From Catellatospora tritici (lineage in GTDB: Bacteria > Actinomycetota > Actinomycetes > Mycobacteriales > Micromonosporaceae), in contig NZ_JAHRCY010000034.1 in the NCBI RefSeq assembly GCF_019083965.1, positions 1 to 64,000 on the forward strand: a DNA stretch of 64,000 nt. Direction: 5' to 3'. The notes under the pieces were generated by a model, which worked only from the letters and a program-made list of their open reading frames with translations, was not told the DNA's origin and did no database searches. Shown piece after piece: positions 23,337 to 32,022 of this stretch. The translations under genes and the position numbers were made by a program. Position 1 is the stretch's first letter. Each line of letters opens with the position of its first letter.

Positions 23337-23977
23337 TCACTCGGGTCGGTGGCGGGCGAAGAGGATCGCGCCCTGGGCACCGCTGTCGACGTCGAGCAGG
23401 AACTGGGCCTGCACGGCGAACCCGGCCTCGCGCAGCCAGGTCGCGACCCGGTCGGGTTGGCGGCGGTGGACGTACACGTTCATCGGGTGGCCGCCGTAGC
23501 CCTCGGTCTTGAGCCGCGACGTGTCGCCCACGTGAAGCCCAGCAGCAGCGGACCACCGGGCCGCAAGACCCGGTGGAACTGCGCGAACACGCCGGGCACC
23601 GCCTCGTCGGGCACGTGGATCAGCGACCAGCACGCGAGCAGCCCGGCCACCGACGCGTCCGCCAGGTCGAGCTCGGTCATCGAGCCCACCTCGAACCGAA
23701 GGCCCGGGTGGTCGCGCCGGGCGATCTCGATCATCGCCGGGGACAGGTCGATGCCGACGGTGTCGACGCCAAGCCCATGCAGGTGGGCGGTCACGTGCCC
23801 AGGGCCGCAGCCCACGTCGGCCACCGGGCCGCCACCAGCGGTGTGCACGAGTTCGGCGAACAGCGCCAGTGCCGACCGCAGGTAGGGCGCCTGCGCCAGC
23901 GCGGTGTGGACGAAGTCGGCGTAGCTCTGCGCGACCGTGTCGTACGAGGTCCGGGTATCCGCCAGCCAGCCGTCCAT
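23337..23977 (-). pseudogene. SAM-dependent methyltransferase, broken by a 1-nt frameshift
   Basis: The N-terminal two thirds (23977 down to about 23536) contain the SAM-binding motif ADVGCGPGHVTAHL, GIDLSPAMIEIA and RPGGPLLLGF. The matching C-terminus (HVGDTSRLKTEGYGG through to FARHRPE, stop at 23337) lies in another frame. Restoring one G at about 23534, giving GFHVGDTS, joins them exactly. It is either a recent loss-of-function mutation or a sequencing error. ATG 23977 is preferred over a TTG three codons earlier. Class I methyltransferase; the substrate is unknown. Confidence 0.85.
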
Positions 23978-24099
23978 GGTCGGCAAGGCTAGCGTGCGAC
24001 GCTGACCGCGCTCGCAGCCGGCTCAGGGTCACTCTCTCGGGTTTTTCAGGGGATCGTCCCCGATGTCCGGTTGCCCCTGCTACTGCGAGCCTCGACGGC

Positions 24100-25245
24100 A
24101 TGACCTCCATGCCACGCCGTACGCTCCTGTCGCTGGCCGCCGTCGGTGGTGCCGCCCTGGCCACCGGAGTCGCCGCCCCCGCCCGCGCCGCCCAGGCCGG
24201 TGACGACTGGTACGCGCCGATGCGCGACGCCATCGCCGGGCTGCCCGAACCCACCGCCACCGCCGCCCAGGTCCGCGTCGCCCGCCCCGGCCAGGTCTGG
24301 GACGGCCGCGCCGGGGTCGCCGACACCACCACCGGAGCCCCGGTGCCACCCGGCGCCCGCTTCCGGATCGGCAGCGTCACCAAGACGTTCACCGCCACGG
24401 TCGTGCTGCAGCTGGCGGCCGAGCGGCGGCTTCACCTCGACGCGCCCCTGAGCCGCTACCTGCCCGGCTTCCTGCCGTACGCCTATGCGCACGTCACGGT
24501 CCGCCACCTGCTGGACCACCGCACCGGTCTGCCCAGCCCGACCTGGCCCGACGACATCGAGTGGCAGCTCGCGCACCGGTTCGACCACCACACCCCCGAG
24601 CAGCTCGTGCGCCTGGCCCTGCGCAACGAGTGCGAGTTCGAGCCGGGGACCCGCCAGCACTACACGAACATGGGCTACATCGTGGCGGCGGTGCTGATCC
24701 ACCGCGTCACCGGCCGGTCGTACGCCGCCGAGATCGAGCACCGCATCCTGCGCCCGCTGGGGCTGCGCGACACCTCGCTACCCGGCGACGACCCGTCGAT
24801 CCACGGCCCGCACGCCCGCGGCTACCAGGTCCTGCCCGACGGCACCCTGTTCGACGTCACCCGGTGGAACCAGTCCGCCACCCCCGCCTCCGGCGACATG
24901 ATCTCCTCGGTACGCGACCTCGACACCTTCATGATGGCCCTGTTCGGGGGCCGACTGCTGCCCGCTGCCCAGCAGCAGGAGCTGTTCACGGTCCCGGCCG
25001 TGCCCGACCTGGCGACCGGCGCCCCGGCGACCTACAGCGCCGGGCTGACCAAGCTGGTGACGTTCCCGAACGGCCAGGTCATCTGGGGCAAGTCCGGCGC
25101 ACGGTACGGCTACAGCGCCGCGATCGCGGGCACCGCCGATGCCGCCTCGCGCGTCGTCTACTCGGTGAACTCCACCGACGCGAAGTCGCAGACGCAGACC
25201 CCGGTGATCGAACGCATCACGCTGACGGCCCTTACGCTGCTCTGA
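24100..25245 (+). CDS. Exported serine hydrolase, beta-lactamase/D-Ala-D-Ala carboxypeptidase (S12) family
   Basis: 381 residues. The N-terminus has a twin-arginine-like signal (PRRTLLSLAAVGG ... ARA), suggesting Tat export. The class C beta-lactamase fold shows all three active-site elements: SVTK (SxxK), YTN in HYTNMGY (YxN), and KSG in WGKSGARYG. It starts at ATG 24100 or, three codons later, 24109. It may trim peptidoglycan peptides or hydrolyse esters or beta-lactams; the family does not separate these by sequence. Confidence 0.88.
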   Translation: MTSMPRRTLLSLAAVGGAALATGVAAPARAAQAGDDWYAPMRDAIAGLPEPTATAAQVRVARPGQVWDGRAGVADTTTGAPVPPGARFRIGSVTKTFTATVVLQLAAERRLHLDAPLSRYLPGFLPYAYAHVTVRHLLDHRTGLPSPTWPDDIEWQLAHRFDHHTPEQLVRLALRNECEFEPGTRQHYTNMGYIVAAVLIHRVTGRSYAAEIEHRILRPLGLRDTSLPGDDPSIHGPHARGYQVLPDGTLFDVTRWNQSATPASGDMISSVRDLDTFMMALFGGRLLPAAQQQELFTVPAVPDLATGAPATYSAGLTKLVTFPNGQVIWGKSGARYGYSAAIAGTADAASRVVYSVNSTDAKSQTQTPVIERITLTALTLL

Positions 25246-25320
25246 CCGCCCCGCCGTCGCGCCGGTCCACTGCGCTTCGGCGAGGTGCAACCTGGCGCGG
25301 CAGCGCCCCGTGTTCTGTAG

Positions 25321-25800
25321 GTGACAGTGTCAGACTTCGAGGCGTTCTACCGGGGCACCGCCCCACGGCTGATGCGCTTCGCCTACGGCCTCACCGGTGG
25401 CCTCGCCGAGGCGCAGGACTTCACCCAGGAGGCGTACGCCCGCGCCTGGCAGCGCTGGCCCACCCTGCAGCGCTACGACAACCCGGAGGCGTGGCTGCGG
25501 CTGGTGGTGACCCGGCTGGCCACGGACTGGTGGCGGCGGCTGCGCGTACGAAGAGCGGCGCAGCCGCCCGAACCCGACGTCGTGCCGCCACCCGACGAGG
25601 AGCTGATGAGCCTCGTCGCGGCGCTGCGGACACTGCCCGTCGACCAGCGCAAAGCCCTGGCGCTGCACTACCTGCTGGACCAGTCGGTGGCCGACATCGC
25701 CGCCGAGATGTCGGTATCGGTCAACACGGTGAAGTCCTGGCTCGCCCGCGGTCGAGCCAGCCTGGCCGCAGCCCTGGGAGATCACAGCCATGTCAACTGA
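25321..25800 (+). CDS. SigE-family ECF RNA polymerase sigma factor
   Basis: 159 residues from GTG 25321. Region 2 (FYRGTAPRLMRFAYGLTG through YDNPEAWLRLVVTRLATDWWRR) and region 4 (LRTLPVDQRKALALHYLLDQ, helix-turn-helix VADIAAEMSVSVNTVKSWLARGR) are complete, with no C-terminal extension, as in the actinobacterial SigE-family ECF group. It overlaps the next gene by 11 nt, so that gene is its co-expressed partner. Confidence 0.92.
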   Translation: MTVSDFEAFYRGTAPRLMRFAYGLTGGLAEAQDFTQEAYARAWQRWPTLQRYDNPEAWLRLVVTRLATDWWRRLRVRRAAQPPEPDVVPPPDEELMSLVAALRTLPVDQRKALALHYLLDQSVADIAAEMSVSVNTVKSWLARGRASLAAALGDHSHVN

Positions 25801-27211
25801 TCTCGACCGCCTCTACGCCAAGCTCGCCGCCCAGGCCGACGCCCTGACGCCGCCCGCCCTGGACCAGGTGCGCCGCCGTGCCCGGCAGCGCCGCCGCGGC
25901 AACGTGCTCACCGTGGTGACCGCCTGCGTCGCCGTCATCGGCGTGCTCGCCGGCCTGCGGCTGCTGCTGGCCCCGCCACCGCCGGTCGAACCGCTGCGAC
26001 CGCTGCCGCCCGCACCAGCCACCTTCACTCCGTTCGACGCGTCAGCCACACCGGTGCTGCGGTATCCGTCGCCGGTGCGGTTCGCTATGGCATCCACTGT
26101 CGACGACCGGTCGTATGCGATGTGGATGGCCGAGGACGGCACCGAATGGGTCGGCGGGATCGACCTGAAGACCAGCCGCGCGCTCTGGCCGCCCCTGTCG
26201 CTGGGCAAGTTCGGCGACACCAACGGCATGGTCGTGTCGCAGTCGGCGATCCTGCTGCTCACCGAGCAGGGTTTCGACAATCCGCTGGTCAAGGACGGTA
26301 GCGACACCGTCATCGCGGTCGACCCGGACACCGGCAGGCTCGCCTGGACGCTGCCGTACAGCTTCAACGACTGCGACTGGGCCCTCTTCGCCGACACGAT
26401 CGTCATCGGCTGCCAGGACAGGCACACGGTCGAGGCCCTCGACCTGCGCACCGGCCAGACCCGCTGGTCCAGCGGTATCGGCGCCGTGCAGGGTGGCATC
26501 AACCCGGTCCGGCAGCTCAGCGAGTACTACCTGCTGCACGGCTTGTCCGCGTCGCCCACCCGCAGCGGCCAGGTGGTGCTGCACCTCACCGACGGGAAGG
26601 TGCAGATTCGGGACGCCGCCACCGGCACCGTCGTCAAGGAGCTGTCGATGCCGGTGCTGGGCACCGACACGCGACGGCAGGAGTTCGCGGTCGACGGCTT
26701 CCTCTACCAGTTCGCCCGGCCCGCCTACAGCAGGGTGCCGCTGGACGGCTCGGCCAGCCCCGTCGAGGGCACGCTCGGCAGCGGCAAGTCGCAGGTGCAG
26801 CCATGCGGTGCGGCCGGCCGCTTCTGCACGGTGGACAACCAGAGCGGCGAACGGGCGACCGTGACCATGTTGGACGCGGTCACCGGGCAGACCGCCTGGC
26901 AGGTGGAAATCGCCACCCAGGCCAACGACGTGATCGCGTCTCCCGCCGGGCTGCTGCTGGTCGGGCAGAAGACGACGGTGCTCGGCCTGGACGGCAGCAC
27001 CCTGGCCGAGATCGACGGCCAGGCGATGTGGCTGGAGTCGGGCAACCTGCTCGTCTTCGAGTCCGAGGCCATGTTCGGCTTCCAGTTGGCCACACAGGAG
27101 ACGATCAAGCTGGCGGACTTCCCCTCCGCCACCCGGTTCTGCTCGTGGAACAGCACGATGCTGACCTGCCCCACCATGATCGGCATCGGCGTGTATCGCT
27201 ACGCGCGCTGA
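25790..27211 (+). CDS. Membrane-anchored PQQ-propeller-like protein, partner of the sigma factor
   Basis: 473 residues. A basic cytoplasmic N-terminus (LDQVRRRARQRRRG) precedes one transmembrane helix (about 36-60), a Pro-rich stalk and an extracytoplasmic beta-propeller of PQQ/WD type (repeats such as VIAVDPDTGRLAW, VEALDLRTGQTRW, MLDAVTGQTAW). ATG 25790 lies inside the sigma gene, so the two are translated together. The layout matches proteins that sense an extracellular signal and control the neighbouring ECF factor; no clear anti-sigma domain is visible, so this role is inferred from position. Confidence 0.75.
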   Translation: MSTDLDRLYAKLAAQADALTPPALDQVRRRARQRRRGNVLTVVTACVAVIGVLAGLRLLLAPPPPVEPLRPLPPAPATFTPFDASATPVLRYPSPVRFAMASTVDDRSYAMWMAEDGTEWVGGIDLKTSRALWPPLSLGKFGDTNGMVVSQSAILLLTEQGFDNPLVKDGSDTVIAVDPDTGRLAWTLPYSFNDCDWALFADTIVIGCQDRHTVEALDLRTGQTRWSSGIGAVQGGINPVRQLSEYYLLHGLSASPTRSGQVVLHLTDGKVQIRDAATGTVVKELSMPVLGTDTRRQEFAVDGFLYQFARPAYSRVPLDGSASPVEGTLGSGKSQVQPCGAAGRFCTVDNQSGERATVTMLDAVTGQTAWQVEIATQANDVIASPAGLLLVGQKTTVLGLDGSTLAEIDGQAMWLESGNLLVFESEAMFGFQLATQETIKLADFPSATRFCSWNSTMLTCPTMIGIGVYRYAR

Positions 27212-27213
27212 AC

Positions 27214-27254
27214 GAGTGGCCGGGTCGTCCGTCCAACGGGCGACCCGGCCACTC
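27214..27254. terminator. Bidirectional terminator between convergent genes
   Basis: Arms 27214-27227 and 27241-27254 (GAGTGGCCGGGTCG) pair over 14 bp with a 13-nt loop, between the propeller gene and the convergent methyltransferase gene. Confidence 0.88.
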
Positions 27255-27257
27255 CCG

Positions 27258-27992
27258 TCACACCCGGCACAGCACCGCGAAGGTGAGCCGCGTGCCCGGG
27301 TCGCCGGTCGCGTCCGGCCACTGCGCGCCGTAGACCACGCCTGGGGGTTGCACCTGCCAGCCCGCGAGCAGACCCAGCACCTCCTCCCGGGTACGCAGCA
27401 CCGCCTGGCCGTTGGTCCGCCGGTAGCCCGTCTCGATCTCCTCGACGGGGTTCGTGTCCTCCCGGGCGCCGTGCGACAAGGCCAGACAACTGCCCTCGGC
27501 GAGCCGTTTGCGCAACGACGTGAGCAGGCCCGCGGGGTCGTCCTCGTCGCCGACGAAGTTCAGCACGGCCAGCATCAGCACCCCCACGGGCTGGGAGAGG
27601 TCGAGTCCGCAGCGGTCGAGGATGTCGTTCAGCTCCCGCACGTCGCCGAGCAGGCACGTCGCGTCGTCCACCTCGGCCAGTAGCGCCTGGCTGCGGTCCA
27701 CCACGTAGTGGTCGTAGTCGACGTAGACCACGCGCGAGCCGGGCGGTGCGATCTCGTGCACGTTGCGCTGGGTCGGCAGGCCGCTGCCGACGTCGAGGAA
27801 CTGACGGATGCCCGCCGCCGCGAGCTGGGTGACCACCCGCTCCAGGAACCGGCGGTTCTCCCGCACGGCCACCCGCACCTGCGGCACGGCCGCGAGCACC
27901 TGCTCGGCGGCCGCCCGGTCGACCGGGGTCGCCTCGGTGCCGCCGAGGTAGTAGTCGTACATCCTGGCCACGTTCGGGGTGTCCATGGACAT
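27258..27992 (-). CDS. DUF574-type SAM-dependent methyltransferase
   Basis: 244 residues from ATG 27992 (MSMDTPNVARMYDYYLGG), the family's regular beginning. SAM site: FLDVGSGLPTQRNVHE, then VYVDYDHYVV and GDVRELNDIL. This family (PF04672) is strongly expanded in filamentous actinomycetes and is still without a well-defined substrate. It stands alone: convergent with the propeller gene and upstream of an initiator tRNA. No strong ribosome site precedes the start. Confidence 0.88.
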   Translation of the reverse strand: MSMDTPNVARMYDYYLGGTEATPVDRAAAEQVLAAVPQVRVAVRENRRFLERVVTQLAAAGIRQFLDVGSGLPTQRNVHEIAPPGSRVVYVDYDHYVVDRSQALLAEVDDATCLLGDVRELNDILDRCGLDLSQPVGVLMLAVLNFVGDEDDPAGLLTSLRKRLAEGSCLALSHGAREDTNPVEEIETGYRRTNGQAVLRTREEVLGLLAGWQVQPPGVVYGAQWPDATGDPGTRLTFAVLCRV

Positions 27993-28024
27993 CGATGTTA
28001 GGACATCGGCGGCGACAGAAAAGG

Positions 28025-28060
28025 CCAAGGACGCCCGTCGAATCTGACGGACGTCCTTGG
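28025..28060 (-). terminator. Terminator of initiator tRNA copy 2
   Basis: Arms 28025-28039 and 28046-28060 (CCAAGGACG core) pair over 15 bp with one mismatch and a 6-nt loop, followed on the minus strand by CCTTTTC. It differs in sequence from the copy-1 terminator. Confidence 0.85.
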
Positions 28061-28065
28061 ATTGG

Positions 28066-28139
28066 TAGCGGGGACAGGATTTGAACCTGCGACCTCTGGG
28101 TTATGAGCCCAGCGAGCTACCGAGCTGCTCCACCCCGCG
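28066..28139 (-). tRNA. Initiator tRNA-fMet (CAU), copy 2
   Basis: Identical over all 74 nt to the copy at 23192-23265, with the same initiator marks (C1, U72, three G-C pairs under the CAU anticodon loop) and no encoded CCA. Flanks differ beyond a few bases, so it is not a recent large tandem duplication. Confidence 0.95.
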
Positions 28140-28270
28140 TCGGCTCCGTAAGACTACGTCATCGAGGTCGACAACGTCCAATCGGATTCCCGTGTCCCGA
28201 CAAATCAAGGTATGGCCGCAGCTTCGCCGTACCGCTGGAGTTCACGCACCGGTCACGGAAGTATGGCCCT

Positions 28271-29389
28271 ATGCCCGAGCCGCCCCCGCAGCTGCCCGGC
28301 CTGATCGTCCCCGGACGGCCCGGTCGCGGCGCGGCGACTCTCGGCGACACCGTGCACATCGCGCTGGTCTTTCCCATGCGCGGCCCGGCCGGGATCTTCG
28401 GCCCGACCTGCGAGTTCTGCGCCCAACTGGCCGTCGAGGAGGTCAACCGGGCCGGTGGCGTGCTTGGCCGTGAATTGTCGCTGGTGCCCGTCGACGGTGG
28501 CGCCCCGCCCGAGCAGGTCGCCCGGGAGGTCGAGTCACTGGTGTCGCTGGGCGCGGTGCACGGCGTGACCGGCTGGCACATCTCCTCGGTCCGCCAGGCC
28601 CTGGCCCCGCGCATCGCCCACCGCGTCCCCTACGTCTACACGGCGCTGTACGAGGGCGGCGAGCGCACCGAGGGCGTCTTCCTGACCAGCGAGACCCCGG
28701 CCGAGCAGCTGCTGCCCGCGATGCGGCTGCTGGCCCGGGAGAGGAGGGTGCGTCGCTGGTTCGTGGTCGGCAACGACTACGTGTGGCCCCGGCGCACCGC
28801 CGTGGCCGCGCACCGCTACGCCGCCCAGACCGCGACCTCGGTGTGCGGGCAGGCGTTCCTGCCGCTGGGCGTGCACGACTTCGGGCCGGTGCTGCGGCGG
28901 ATCGAGCACAGCGGCGCCGACGCGGTGCTGATGCTGCTCGTCGGCAACGACGCGGTCCGGTTCAACCGGGCCTTCGCCGCGGCCGGACTGGACCAGCGGT
29001 GCCTGCGGCTGAGCACGCTGATGGACGAGAACATGCTGATGGCCAGCGGCGCGGGCGCCACCCGGGGCCTGTTCAGCGCGGCCGGGTTCTTCTCCGGCCT
29101 GGTCACCCCGGAGAACCTCGACTTCCACGGGCAGTACGCCCGACGTTTCGGCATCGAGGCGCCGCAGCTGGGCAGCCTCGGCGAGTCCTGCTACGAGGGC
29201 GTGCTGCTGCTGGCCGCGCTGATCAACCGGGCGCGGACGCTGGACGTGCGGGCGATCGGCGCCGGTGCGGACACGGTCCGCTACGACGGCCCGCGCGGCG
29301 AGATCACCATGAGCCGCCGCCACGCCCGCCAGCGCATCTACCTCGCCGAGGCCGACCGGCTGGAGTTCAACGTGCTGACCCAGCTGTGA
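28271..29389 (+). CDS. Periplasmic-binding-fold protein of the AmiC/urea-amide (type 1) group, no signal peptide
   Basis: 372 residues from ATG 28271. Two-lobed type 1 binding fold: IALVFPMRGPAGIFGPTCE, VNRAGGVLGRELSLVPVDGG, RRWFVVGNDYVWPR and LGESCYEGVLLLAALINRA are typical of AmiC, FmdD and UrtA-like proteins that bind short amides or urea. There is no export signal or lipobox and no transporter gene nearby, so a cytoplasmic sensor role like AmiC is more likely than ABC transport. The next gene converges with only 3 bp between. Confidence 0.75.
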   Translation: MPEPPPQLPGLIVPGRPGRGAATLGDTVHIALVFPMRGPAGIFGPTCEFCAQLAVEEVNRAGGVLGRELSLVPVDGGAPPEQVAREVESLVSLGAVHGVTGWHISSVRQALAPRIAHRVPYVYTALYEGGERTEGVFLTSETPAEQLLPAMRLLARERRVRRWFVVGNDYVWPRRTAVAAHRYAAQTATSVCGQAFLPLGVHDFGPVLRRIEHSGADAVLMLLVGNDAVRFNRAFAAAGLDQRCLRLSTLMDENMLMASGAGATRGLFSAAGFFSGLVTPENLDFHGQYARRFGIEAPQLGSLGESCYEGVLLLAALINRARTLDVRAIGAGADTVRYDGPRGEITMSRRHARQRIYLAEADRLEFNVLTQL

Positions 29390-29392
29390 CGG

Positions 29393-30184
29393 TCACTCGA
29401 CCGGCGCGCTGGCGATCAGGTGGAACAGGCGCGCGGTGAGCAGATACGGCATCCGGTTGGTGAGCGCGAGCTCCAGGCGCTCCAGCTCGGCGAAGAACGA
29501 GGCGTCGTACTTGCGATCGTCGTCGGGAATGAAGTCGCAGACCGAGCGGATGCCGTAGTGACCGAGCACGCCGGAGCCCAGACGCCGCAGCGCGGCCGAC
29601 ACCTCGTCGGCGGTACGCGGGTAGACGGGGGTGTTGAAGGTCTGGGTGTAGCGCTCGGTGGCGTCGAGGGACTCGTACGCGGCGGTGAGGTCCATGTCGC
29701 GGATGGCGATGCGCAGCGGCTCGGAGTGGGCGTTGGCCGCGATGATGCTGGCCAGGCCACCGGGGCGCAGCGGGGCGAGCACGCCGGCCAGGGTGGACTC
29801 CACGTCGGACACGTACGGCAGCAGGTTGTGGCACAGCACGAGGTCGTAGGAGGCGGCCTCGACGACGTCGACGAGCTTGGCCACATCGGATTCGATGACG
29901 GTGACCCGGTTGCCGACGCCGGTCGCTTCAGCCAGTGACCGGGCCGAGGCGAGCATCTGCGGCGCGTAGTCGACCAGGGTGACCTGATGCCCGGCGGCGG
30001 CGTAGCGCACCGCCTCCACCCCGTTGCCGCCCGCCACGTCCAGGATGCGCAGCTTGCGGCCGTCCAGGTGGCGCGCGATGTTGTGCTCGGCCAGGGTGTA
30101 GCGCAGGCGACCCCACGGTGCGTCCTGCCACTGCCGCCAGGCGGTCACCTTGTCGTCGAACACGTCGCGGGTCACGTCACTCAT
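29393..30184 (-). CDS. Class I SAM-dependent methyltransferase
   Basis: 263 residues from ATG 30184 (MSDVTRDVFDDKVTAW). SAM motif I in LRILDVAGGNGVEAVR, then LVDYAPQML, and motif IV in YDLVLCHNLLPYV. Overall pattern resembles the SmtA/CmoM group. The C-terminal helical cap (FIPDDDRKYDASFFAELERLE) may bind the substrate. It stands alone; the substrate is unknown. A GTG or ATG further upstream would add 12 residues but lacks a better ribosome site. Confidence 0.85.
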   Translation of the reverse strand: MSDVTRDVFDDKVTAWRQWQDAPWGRLRYTLAEHNIARHLDGRKLRILDVAGGNGVEAVRYAAAGHQVTLVDYAPQMLASARSLAEATGVGNRVTVIESDVAKLVDVVEAASYDLVLCHNLLPYVSDVESTLAGVLAPLRPGGLASIIAANAHSEPLRIAIRDMDLTAAYESLDATERYTQTFNTPVYPRTADEVSAALRRLGSGVLGHYGIRSVCDFIPDDDRKYDASFFAELERLELALTNRMPYLLTARLFHLIASAPVE

Positions 30185-30365
30185 GCCTGCGACCGTAACC
30201 CGACAGACGCCGGAGGGCACGCCAGAACTCGCATTAAGCAGTCAGCCGATCGTGGCGAGTCGGGGTTGTCCGGTCGCCTCCGTCATGCGCGTGCGGCCTG
30301 GCACACCGCGCCCACGCCGTCCTAGGAATCTGGGCCGGTGGCTCCGCCTGGGCCGACCTGCGAGT

Positions 30366-30399
30366 GTCGGGCCCGACCGCGGACGGAGTCGGGCCCGAC
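30366..30399 (-). terminator. Terminator of the SH3/NlpC-like gene
   Basis: Two copies of the palindromic 12-mer GTCGGGCCCGAC (30366-30377, 30388-30399) pair over 12 bp with a 10-nt loop, 25 bp past the stop codon at 30425. The rest of 30185-30424 shows no gene. Confidence 0.7.
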
Positions 30400-30424
30400 G
30401 TCACTCGTGCGAGCTGCGCTCGGC

Positions 30425-31192
30425 TCAGTGGTTGATCTGGAACCAGGGCTGGGTCCAACCCAGGTACGGCTTACCCCACTTGCTCTTGATCTCGGCGATC
30501 GTGGTCTCGGTGAACGTGCCGTTGCCGTGGATGTCGTTCGACAGGAACTTGCCGTTGCCGATCGAGATCATGACGTGGCCGGCGCCGCCGGAGAAGAAGG
30601 CGAGACCACCGGCGGGCACGCTGGTGTCGCCCGCGTGCTTGTACGCCGACGGCACGGCCAGCCAGTGGTTGTAGGCGGTGGTGGAGCCGCTGGCCGACCA
30701 CCCGTACGCCAGGCCCATGATGTGGTCGCAGCGGTTGTAGTAGTCGGCGACGTAGCTGGTCGTCTTGTGGTTGATCGCCCAGGTGACCGCCTGCGAGCAG
30801 CTGCGGGGGTTGCCGTAGCTGCCACTGCAGCTGGCGCCGCTGCCGCACAGCGGCGCGACGAGATCGTCGGAGCCGGTGTAGACGTAGGTGTCGGTGACGT
30901 ACCCGGTCGAGATCTTGTCCCAGATGTTGCTGGTGCCGTACTTGCCGGTGACGGTGTCGCCGTAGGTCTGGCAGGTGATGGTGATGCTCGCGCCGTCGGC
31001 GACCGAGCCCACGATGGTCGAGTCGGTGTGCGGGCCGGAGCGGACGTTGATCGAGACACCGCTGTCGGTGTGCACCGTCCCGGTCGCGGCGAGCGCCGTG
31101 CCGGCCATCAGCCCGATCGCGGCGGTGACGGCCACACCGACCACGCCGGCCCGCGCCAGGCCGCGCTTGAGCCCTGAACGCACGTCGATCAT
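30425..31192 (-). CDS. Secreted SH3b-domain protein with NlpC/P60-like cysteine peptidase domain
   Basis: 255 residues from ATG 31192, which has AAGGGGGA 5 nt upstream. Signal peptide of about 36 residues (RARAGVVGVAVTAAIG ... ALAA), an SH3b domain (about 37-110; SGVSINVRSGPHTDSTIVG) that would bind cell wall, and a C-terminal domain with a candidate catalytic Cys in YNRCDHIMGLAYG and His in GGAGHVMISIGNG. Pairs of Cys (CGSGASC, CSQA) suggest disulphides. Likely a peptidoglycan hydrolase; the catalytic domain is divergent, so this is by pattern only. Confidence 0.75.
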   Translation of the reverse strand: MIDVRSGLKRGLARAGVVGVAVTAAIGLMAGTALAATGTVHTDSGVSINVRSGPHTDSTIVGSVADGASITITCQTYGDTVTGKYGTSNIWDKISTGYVTDTYVYTGSDDLVAPLCGSGASCSGSYGNPRSCSQAVTWAINHKTTSYVADYYNRCDHIMGLAYGWSASGSTTAYNHWLAVPSAYKHAGDTSVPAGGLAFFSGGAGHVMISIGNGKFLSNDIHGNGTFTETTIAEIKSKWGKPYLGWTQPWFQINH

Positions 31193-31288
31193 GAGATCCC
31201 CCTTCTGTCGCCCCGGTGGTTCGGGGCTGCGCACAGATTCCTCGGTGGACCTCCAGATCGGCTCCAGCACGGCTACACCCGTCCGTGC

Positions 31289-31954
31289 TCAGGCGGCGTC
31301 AAGTGCCTGCCGCAGCTCGGCCTTGGTCGCCGGGCGCCCGTTCTCGTCCTCGAACGGTCCGTACGGCGTGCCGTAGGCGGGCGTGCCCGGCTGGTGCCTG
31401 CGCCCGCCCTCGGCCAGCGTGCCGCCGTCCACACCGTCGTAGCCGATAGCCTCCAGGAACGCCAGCACGGCCAGCTTGGCCTCCGGGTCGTCACCGGACA
31501 CCACCAGCGCGCTGCGGTCGATCGCGTCGACCGGCCGGGCCAGCGACGCCAGGTGCTTGTAGTAGATGTTGTTGAACACCTTCACCACCCGTGCGGCGGC
31601 CAGGTGCCGCTGCAGCAGCTCGCTGCTGGTGGTGCTGCCGTCGTCGAGCACGTCGATCTGCCCGTCACGCTCGGGGTAGTAGTTGTTGGTGTCCATCACG
31701 ACCTTGTTCGCCAGCGGCGCGGCCGGGATGCTCGCGTACGCGTGCAGCGGCACGCTGACCATCACCAGGTCGCCCGCGCGCGCCGCCTCCTCGACGGTGC
31801 CCGCCCTCGCCCTGGGTCCCAGCTCGGCGGCGATGTCGGTCAGCGTCTCGGGGCCGCGCGAGTTGCTGAGCACCACGTCGTAGCCCGCCGCCACGGCCAG
31901 CCTGGCCACGGTGCCGCCGATGTTGCCACTGCCGATGAACCCGATGGTGGTCAT
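31289..31954 (-). CDS. F420/NADP oxidoreductase-like (NADPH-binding Rossmann) protein
   Basis: 221 residues. N-terminal dinucleotide site IGFIGSGNIGGTVARLA with SNSRG after strand 2, the usual NADP-type loop, then VSVPLHAYASIP and VVMDTNNYYPERDG. The C-terminus is short, as in the NADPH:F420 oxidoreductase (Npd/Fno) group rather than long 6-phosphogluconate-type enzymes. It is cytoplasmic, and 68 bp downstream of the ATP-grasp-like gene in the same direction, so possibly co-transcribed. Confidence 0.82.
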   Translation of the reverse strand: MTTIGFIGSGNIGGTVARLAVAAGYDVVLSNSRGPETLTDIAAELGPRARAGTVEEAARAGDLVMVSVPLHAYASIPAAPLANKVVMDTNNYYPERDGQIDVLDDGSTTSSELLQRHLAAARVVKVFNNIYYKHLASLARPVDAIDRSALVVSGDDPEAKLAVLAFLEAIGYDGVDGGTLAEGGRRHQPGTPAYGTPYGPFEDENGRPATKAELRQALDAA

Positions 31955-32022
31955 GCTCCGCCTCTCGCCCGCGCCGGGCCGCCCCGGTCGCCGTCATGGT
32001 CAACGCGGGGCGGCGGCGCAGG

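Noticed and set aside
23192..28139. Genomic island bounded by the two tRNA copies
   Set aside because: No integrase, no composition change and ordinary actinomycete genes in between; full-length tRNA duplication does not resemble an att repeat.
31193..31288. Riboswitch (ydaO/c-di-AMP type) before the SH3/NlpC-like gene
   Set aside because: Only 96 bp separate it from the next gene and none of the expected conserved elements can be seen.
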